A stretch of 16,365 nt of DNA, taken from assembly GCA_021154065.1 (NCBI GenBank), contig JAJKJG010000179.1, forward strand, positions 1-16,365, read 5' to 3'. The position numbers and the translations under genes were made by a program. Below, piece by piece: positions 12,120 to 16,365 of the stretch. Position 1 is the stretch's first letter. Each line of letters opens with the position of its first letter. A model generated the notes under the pieces. It did not search any database, had not been told where the DNA came from, and saw only the letters and a list, made by a program, of their open reading frames with translations. Source of the DNA: Methylobacterium sp. (GTDB taxonomy: Bacteria > Pseudomonadota > Alphaproteobacteria > Rhizobiales > Beijerinckiaceae).

Positions 12120-13613
12120 ATGGGATCGACCCGCCGCAGAACGGCAAAGACAAGGATCGGCTTGCTCGTCGCGGGCATCGCGCCTGCGCTTCTCGCACCA
12201 GCACTCCTTGCGCCAGCGCTCGCCCGCGACGTCGGCCCGAACGGGCCGGTCGCTGCGGCGCCGGTCCTCGAGGTTGGTCCGGACGAGCAGGCGATCGCCC
12301 GCCGCATCGACCTGTCGATCGGCCGCTCGCTCGTCGTCGACCTGCCGCGGGACGCGAAGGAGGTCTTCGTCGCCAACCCGAAGGTCGCGAACGCCGTCGT
12401 GCGCTCGACCCGCAAGCTCTTCCTGATCGGCATCGAGAACGGCGCCACCTCGATCTTCGTCATGGACGCGGACGGTCGCCAGATCGCGGCGCTTGAGGTC
12501 TCGGTCGGCCGCGACCTCAACGTCCTGCGCCAGACCCTCAGGAGCGCGCTGCCGAACGCGGTGCTGGAGATCAAGCCGGCCGGCGATTCGATCCTGATGA
12601 CCGGCGTCGTGTCGTCGAGCTCGGAGGCGCAGCAGGCGACCGACATCGCCAACGCCTTCGTCGGCGTCTCCGGCGGCCTGTTCAGCGCCGCCAAGGGCGC
12701 GGTGATCAACTCGGTGACGATCCGCGGCAAGGACCAGGTGATGCTGCGCGTCACCGTGGTCGAGGTCGCCCGCAGCGTGCTCAAGCAATTCGGCATCAAC
12801 ACGTCTGGCAGCTGGTCGGGTTTCGACTTCCTCACGAACGCCGTCTACCCGCTTTCGAACCAGGTGCTCGCGGTCAACAACCGGGTCAGCGGCTCGGTGC
12901 AGCGAGGCGGCAAGTTCGCGAACGCAACGCTGGAGGCGTTCGAGCGCGCCGGCGTGTCGCGTGTGCTCGCGGAGCCGACCCTGGTGGCGATCTCCGGCGA
13001 GGCCGCGACCTTCACGGCCGGCGGCGAAATCCCGATCCCGAAATCGCAGAGCTGCGACACGCCGTTGGCGGGTGGCCAAAGGACCTGCACCATCGGGCTC
13101 GAGTTCAAGCCTTACGGCGTCACCTTGAACTTCACGCCTGTCGTCCTTTCCGAGAACCGCATCAGCATGCGGGTCTCGACCGAGGTGACGGAGCTCGACT
13201 ACGAGAACCAGTTCAGGTTCGACACGGTCAACGTGCCGGGCATGAAGGTGCGCAAATCGGCGACGAGCGTAGAGCTGCCTTCCGGCGCGACGATGATGAC
13301 CGCCGGCCTCTTGAGCCAGACCTCCGCCCAGGCGGTGAGCGGCGTCCCAGGCCTCCTGAACCTGCCGGTGCTCGGCGCCCTGTTCCGCTCGCGCGACTAC
13401 CAGCGCAAGGAAACCGAGCTGATGATCATGGTGACCCCCTACATCGCCAAGCCGATGGAGGCGGCCGAGGTCACCCGCCCGGACGACGGCTTCGTCGAGG
13501 CTCACGACGCCCAGACCGTGCTCCTCGGCCGATTGAACAGGATCTACGGGGTCGCCGGCGCGCAGCCTGCGGCCGGTCCCCTCAAGGGGCGCTTCGGGTT
13601 CATCACGGACTAA
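12120..13613 (+). CDS. cpaC: Tad pilus secretin CpaC (RcpA)
   Basis: Outer-membrane secretin that forms the pilus exit channel. It has 497 residues. The signal peptide ends near Ala35 (ALLAPALLAPALA) and is followed by the pilus N-terminal domain (about 52-128), a BON-like segment (about 133-185) and the secretin core (about 270-445). The core shows RVLAEPTLVAISGEAATF and the family signature VPGLLNLPVLGALFRS (409-424), with a C-terminal ETELMIMVTPYI. ATG 12120 was chosen because it has AAGGG 7 nt upstream and opens the signal peptide. An in-frame GTG at 12084 overlapping the cpaB stop is an alternative. A short loop with Cys312 and Cys323 in the core could form a disulfide. Confidence 0.95.
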   Translation: MGSTRRRTAKTRIGLLVAGIAPALLAPALLAPALARDVGPNGPVAAAPVLEVGPDEQAIARRIDLSIGRSLVVDLPRDAKEVFVANPKVANAVVRSTRKLFLIGIENGATSIFVMDADGRQIAALEVSVGRDLNVLRQTLRSALPNAVLEIKPAGDSILMTGVVSSSSEAQQATDIANAFVGVSGGLFSAAKGAVINSVTIRGKDQVMLRVTVVEVARSVLKQFGINTSGSWSGFDFLTNAVYPLSNQVLAVNNRVSGSVQRGGKFANATLEAFERAGVSRVLAEPTLVAISGEAATFTAGGEIPIPKSQSCDTPLAGGQRTCTIGLEFKPYGVTLNFTPVVLSENRISMRVSTEVTELDYENQFRFDTVNVPGMKVRKSATSVELPSGATMMTAGLLSQTSAQAVSGVPGLLNLPVLGALFRSRDYQRKETELMIMVTPYIAKPMEAAEVTRPDDGFVEAHDAQTVLLGRLNRIYGVAGAQPAAGPLKGRFGFITD

Positions 13614-13626
13614 GCCTGCTCAAGCA

Positions 13627-13642
13627 CCGCGCCGCGGCGCGG
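13627..13642. repeat. Perfect 16-bp palindrome between cpaC and cpaD
   Basis: CCGCGCCGCGGCGCGG reads the same on both strands and lies in the 51-bp gap between cpaC and cpaD, just ahead of the purine-rich stretch that may serve as the cpaD ribosome-binding site. With no loop-forming spacer it makes a poor RNA hairpin. In DNA this GC-rich, it may be chance. Confidence 0.5.
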
Positions 13643-13664
13643 GAGGAAATCGGGAAGCTTTCGC

Positions 13665-14393
13665 ATGACGCGCCCGCCGAACACCAGACGAGCCCTTCGC
13701 CGCTTCGCCATTCTGGCGGCCGGGCTGCCGCTTGCCGCCTGCGGCGCCGATCGCACCGTGACCGGGTCGACTTACTCGCCCGATTACCGGCAGCGTCATC
13801 CGATGGTGCTGGCGGAGGGCGCTCGAACCCTCGACGTGTTCGTCAATGCCGCGAGCGGCCTCGATCCGCGTCAGCGCGAGGATGTCGTCGCTTTTGCGAT
13901 CGAGTATCGGCGCTACGGCCACGGGCCGCTCATGGCGCAGATGCCGGCCGGGGCCGGCGCCGAGCTTGGCGCGCACCGGACGCTCGAGGCCGTCCGCGAG
14001 GCGCTCGAGATCGGCGGTGTTCCGGGCGGCTACCTCTCGGTCTCGACCTATCTCGTCGCCGATCCCGGCGCCGCGTCGGCAATCCGGCTCTCGTTCCAGC
14101 GCCTCAAGGCCAAGGTCGCCGGCAAATGCGGATTGTGGCCGCACGATCTCGGCGTCAGCAACATGAGCGCCGACCTCAACAACGGCCCTTACTGGAATCA
14201 GGGCTGCGCGCTGCAGAGCAACGTCGCCGCCCAGGTCGCCGATCCGGTCGATCTCGTCCGCGGGCGCCAAGAAGGCCGCATCGACACGCTGCGGCGCTCG
14301 AAGGACATCGAGAATCTGCGCCAGGGCAAGGACCCGTCGACGCAGTACCGCAGCGACGAGAAGGGCAAGATCAACACCCAGGTCGGCAATTGA
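13665..14393 (+). CDS. cpaD: Tad pilus lipoprotein CpaD
   Basis: Outer-membrane lipoprotein that supports secretin assembly in the Tad system. It has 242 residues. The signal sequence ends in a lipobox LAAC (23-26, lipidated Cys26). Family hallmarks are CGLWPHDLG (155-163) and NNGPYWNQGCALQSNVAAQVADPVDLVR within 172-199, with Cys155 and Cys181 probably paired. The order cpaC-cpaD-cpaE is the usual one. A GGGAGG lies about 15 nt upstream and GGGAAG nearer the ATG. A 27-nt gap precedes cpaE. Confidence 0.93.
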   Translation: MTRPPNTRRALRRFAILAAGLPLAACGADRTVTGSTYSPDYRQRHPMVLAEGARTLDVFVNAASGLDPRQREDVVAFAIEYRRYGHGPLMAQMPAGAGAELGAHRTLEAVREALEIGGVPGGYLSVSTYLVADPGAASAIRLSFQRLKAKVAGKCGLWPHDLGVSNMSADLNNGPYWNQGCALQSNVAAQVADPVDLVRGRQEGRIDTLRRSKDIENLRQGKDPSTQYRSDEKGKINTQVGN

Positions 14394-14420
14394 CGGCGTT
14401 GCGGGAAAAGGCTGGCGAGC

Positions 14421-15665
14421 ATGTCTGATTCGACCCATAGCGGCGACCTCCTGATCGCGCCGGTTCCGCGCATCACCATCCAGGCGTTCTGCGAGACGCC
14501 GGACGTCGCGGCCTCGATCCAGGCCGCGGCCGACGACCGGCGGATGCACAAGGCGCACGTCAAGGTGCAGATGGGCGGTGCCCCGGCGGCGGTCGAAGCC
14601 TATCGCCAGGCGCCGACGCCGAACGTCATCGTGCTCGAGTCGATCGGCGACCGCGCGGCGCTGCTCGGGCACCTCGATTCGCTGTCTGAGGTCTGCGACG
14701 GGGGCACCAAGGTCGTGGTCATCGGCCACGTCAACGAGGTCGTCCTCTACCGCGAGCTCGTGCGCCGCGGCATCAGCGAGTACATCATCGCGCCGGTGGC
14801 GGTGCTCGACGTCGTCAAGGCGATCTCGGACCTGTTCTGCGCGCCGGGCGCTGAGCCGGTCGGGCGCACCATCGCGGTCGTCGGCGCCAAGGGCGGCGTC
14901 GGCTCGTCGACCGTCGCGCACAATCTCGGCTGGGCGACGGCGCGCCAGCTCTCGCTCTCGACCGTCGTCGCGGATCTCGACATCGCGTTCGGCACCGCCG
15001 GTCTCGACTTCAACCAGGACCCGCCGCAGGGCATCGCCGAGGCGATCTTCGCGCCCGAGAGGCTCGACGCCAATCTCGTCGATCGGCTGCTTTCGAAGTG
15101 CAGCGACAACCTCAGCCTTCTCGCCGCGCCGGCGATGCTCGATCGCACCACCGACCTCGTCGAGACCGCACTCGACGGCCTGTTCGACATTCTGCGCGCC
15201 TCCGTCCCGTGCATCATCCTCGACGTGCCGCATCTGTGGACGGCGTGGGTGCGGCGCACGCTCATCGGCGCCGACGAGATCGCCATCGTCGCGGCGCCGG
15301 AGCTCGCGAGCCTGCGCAACACCAAGAACCTCTTCGACAGCCTGCGCCAGGCGCGGCCGAACGACCGCAAGCCCAAGATCGTGCTCAACCAGGTCGGCCT
15401 GCCGAAACGGCCCGAAATCTCGGCGGCCGATTTCGCGAAGGCGCTCGGGACCGAAATCTTCTCGTCGCTGCCCTTCGATGCCCAGCTCTTCGGGACGGCG
15501 GCGAACAACGGCCAGATGATCGCCGAGGTGCAGCCGGTCGGGAAGATCACCGAGGCGTTCGGCGAGCTCGCGGCCGCGATGACCGGGCGCAGCGAGCCGA
15601 AACGCGCGAAAGCCAATCTGCTCGAGCCGATCCTCGCCCGGTTGGCGCGACGCAAGGCCTCGTGA
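14421..15665 (+). CDS. cpaE: Tad pilus localisation ATPase CpaE (TadZ; MinD/ParA-like)
   Basis: Cytoplasmic protein that places the pilus machinery, usually at a pole, and helps recruit CpaF. It has 414 residues. The N-terminal part (about 18-140) is receiver-like but degenerate: the usual phospho-acceptor position in PNVIVLES carries Glu instead of Asp. The C-terminal MinD/ParA-like ATPase has a deviant Walker A GAKGGVGSST (155-164) and the VVADLDIAFGTAGLDF segment (about 182-197). A modest AAGG ribosome-binding site precedes the ATG. It lies between cpaD and cpaF, as in most Tad loci. Confidence 0.93.
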   Translation: MSDSTHSGDLLIAPVPRITIQAFCETPDVAASIQAAADDRRMHKAHVKVQMGGAPAAVEAYRQAPTPNVIVLESIGDRAALLGHLDSLSEVCDGGTKVVVIGHVNEVVLYRELVRRGISEYIIAPVAVLDVVKAISDLFCAPGAEPVGRTIAVVGAKGGVGSSTVAHNLGWATARQLSLSTVVADLDIAFGTAGLDFNQDPPQGIAEAIFAPERLDANLVDRLLSKCSDNLSLLAAPAMLDRTTDLVETALDGLFDILRASVPCIILDVPHLWTAWVRRTLIGADEIAIVAAPELASLRNTKNLFDSLRQARPNDRKPKIVLNQVGLPKRPEISAADFAKALGTEIFSSLPFDAQLFGTAANNGQMIAEVQPVGKITEAFGELAAAMTGRSEPKRAKANLLEPILARLARRKAS

Positions 15666-15688
15666 GCGGCTGAGAGGATCCAGACCGA

Positions 15689-16365
15689 ATGTTCGGCAAG
15701 CGTCCAGGAGCAGGATCGTCGCAAGGCCTGTCGGCCGTGCGGCCGGCCGAACCGATCCCGTCGAGCGCCCCGGCCGTGCCCGTGCTCTCGGAGGCGGCGC
15801 CGGCGCGCTCCGCCGCGCCCGAGCCGGCGGCGGCCGAGCCGACGCCCTTCGTCGTCGCGGCCGAGAAGCGCAAGTCCGAGGAGTACTACCAGACCAAGGG
15901 CATGATCTTCGGCGCCCTCATCGAGGCGATCGATCTCGCCCAGCTCTCGCGTCTCGAGGGTGATGCCGCCCGCGAGGAGATCCGCGACATCGTCAACGAG
16001 ATCATCGGGCTCAAGAACGTCGTGATGTCGATCGCCGAGCAGGAAGAGCTCCTCGACGACATCTGCAACGACGTCCTCGGCTACGGCCCGCTCGAGCCGC
16101 TGCTGGCGCGCGACGACATCGCCGACGTGATGGTGAACGGGGCGAACAAGACCTACATCGAGGTCTCCGGCAAGATCCAGCTGACCAATGTCCGCTTCCG
16201 CGACAACCAGCAGCTGATGAACATCTGCCAGCGGATCGTGAGCCAGGTCGGCCGCCGCGTCGATGAATCGTCGCCGATCTGCGACGCGCGCCTGCCCGAC
16301 GGCTCGCGCGTCAACGTCATCGCTCCGCCGCTCGCGATCGACGGGCCGACGCTGACGATCCGCAA
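15689..16365 (+). CDS. cpaF: Tad pilus assembly ATPase CpaF (TadA), 5' part only
   Basis: Hexameric secretion ATPase at the inner membrane that powers pilin polymerisation. The gene runs off the window, and about 225 codons are visible with no stop. A flexible Ala/Pro-rich N-terminus (about 15-52) precedes the helical N-terminal domain (EEYYQTKGMIFGALIEAIDL onward) and the family-typical GYGPLEPLLARDDIADVMVN, then VGRRVDESSPICDARLPDGS and the run up to PTLTIRK at the edge. The Walker A and B motifs lie beyond the window. ATG 15689 has GAGAGGA upstream (15672-15678) and lies 23 nt after the cpaE stop. Confidence 0.94.
   Translation, partial: MFGKRPGAGSSQGLSAVRPAEPIPSSAPAVPVLSEAAPARSAAPEPAAAEPTPFVVAAEKRKSEEYYQTKGMIFGALIEAIDLAQLSRLEGDAAREEIRDIVNEIIGLKNVVMSIAEQEELLDDICNDVLGYGPLEPLLARDDIADVMVNGANKTYIEVSGKIQLTNVRFRDNQQLMNICQRIVSQVGRRVDESSPICDARLPDGSRVNVIAPPLAIDGPTLTIR

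Noticed and set aside
13620..15233. 537-residue open frame on the - strand opposite cpaD and cpaE
   Set aside because: Same shadow-frame composition, and it covers two genes with strong family motifs on the other strand.

Overview
The window comes from the chromosome of a GC-rich alphaproteobacterium, most likely of the order Hyphomicrobiales (Rhizobiales). Three things point there: strong GC bias in third codon positions, a dispersed palindrome starting AGCATGATCCCGAAAAGTGG (2299-2399) of a kind I recognise from rhizobial and related genomes, and a cpaABCDEF-type Tad pilus locus with the gene order usual in that group. The genus cannot be fixed by eye.

Left part, 1-2298 (+ strand): upp (uracil phosphoribosyltransferase) is followed 2 nt later by a 2-dehydro-3-deoxygalactonokinase-family gene, then by a small retropepsin-like aspartic protease with a probable N-terminal membrane anchor. 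A composite palindromic repeat separates these from the next, convergent unit.

Middle, 2410-5392 (- strand): a complete tripartite tricarboxylate transporter operon, transcribed tctC-tctB-tctA, with a periplasmic binding protein, a small membrane protein and a large membrane permease. An inverted repeat lies in front of tctC. Next comes an unrecognised secreted four-cysteine protein (5520-6134, - strand). It diverges from a full-length phosphomannomutase/phosphoglucomutase (6339-7838, + strand) across a 204 bp spacer that carries two tandem copies of a perfect palindrome.

Right part, 7852-16365: a Tad (tight adherence, type IVc) pilus locus in two divergent units. Leftward: a stand-alone secretin N-terminal-domain protein and two TadE/TadG-like minor pseudopilins. 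Rightward: two 54-residue Flp pilins (both too short for usual ORF cut-offs), prepilin peptidase cpaA, cpaB, secretin cpaC, lipoprotein cpaD, the MinD-like localisation ATPase cpaE and the start of the motor ATPase cpaF, which is cut by the window end. Together they would process pilin (CpaA), export it through an outer-membrane channel (CpaC with CpaB and CpaD) and power assembly (CpaF, positioned by CpaE). The pilus promoters contain candidate CtrA sites, which would tie piliation to the cell cycle as in Caulobacter.

No rRNA, tRNA, CRISPR array, insertion sequence or prophage was seen. I found no clearly undescribed multi-gene system. The points most worth following up are regulatory DNA elements (tandem palindromes at 6185-6214, a 16-bp tandem duplication before cpaA, CtrA-like sites, a stable hairpin between the two pilins), the unrecognised secreted protein, and the pairing of upp with a sugar-acid kinase.
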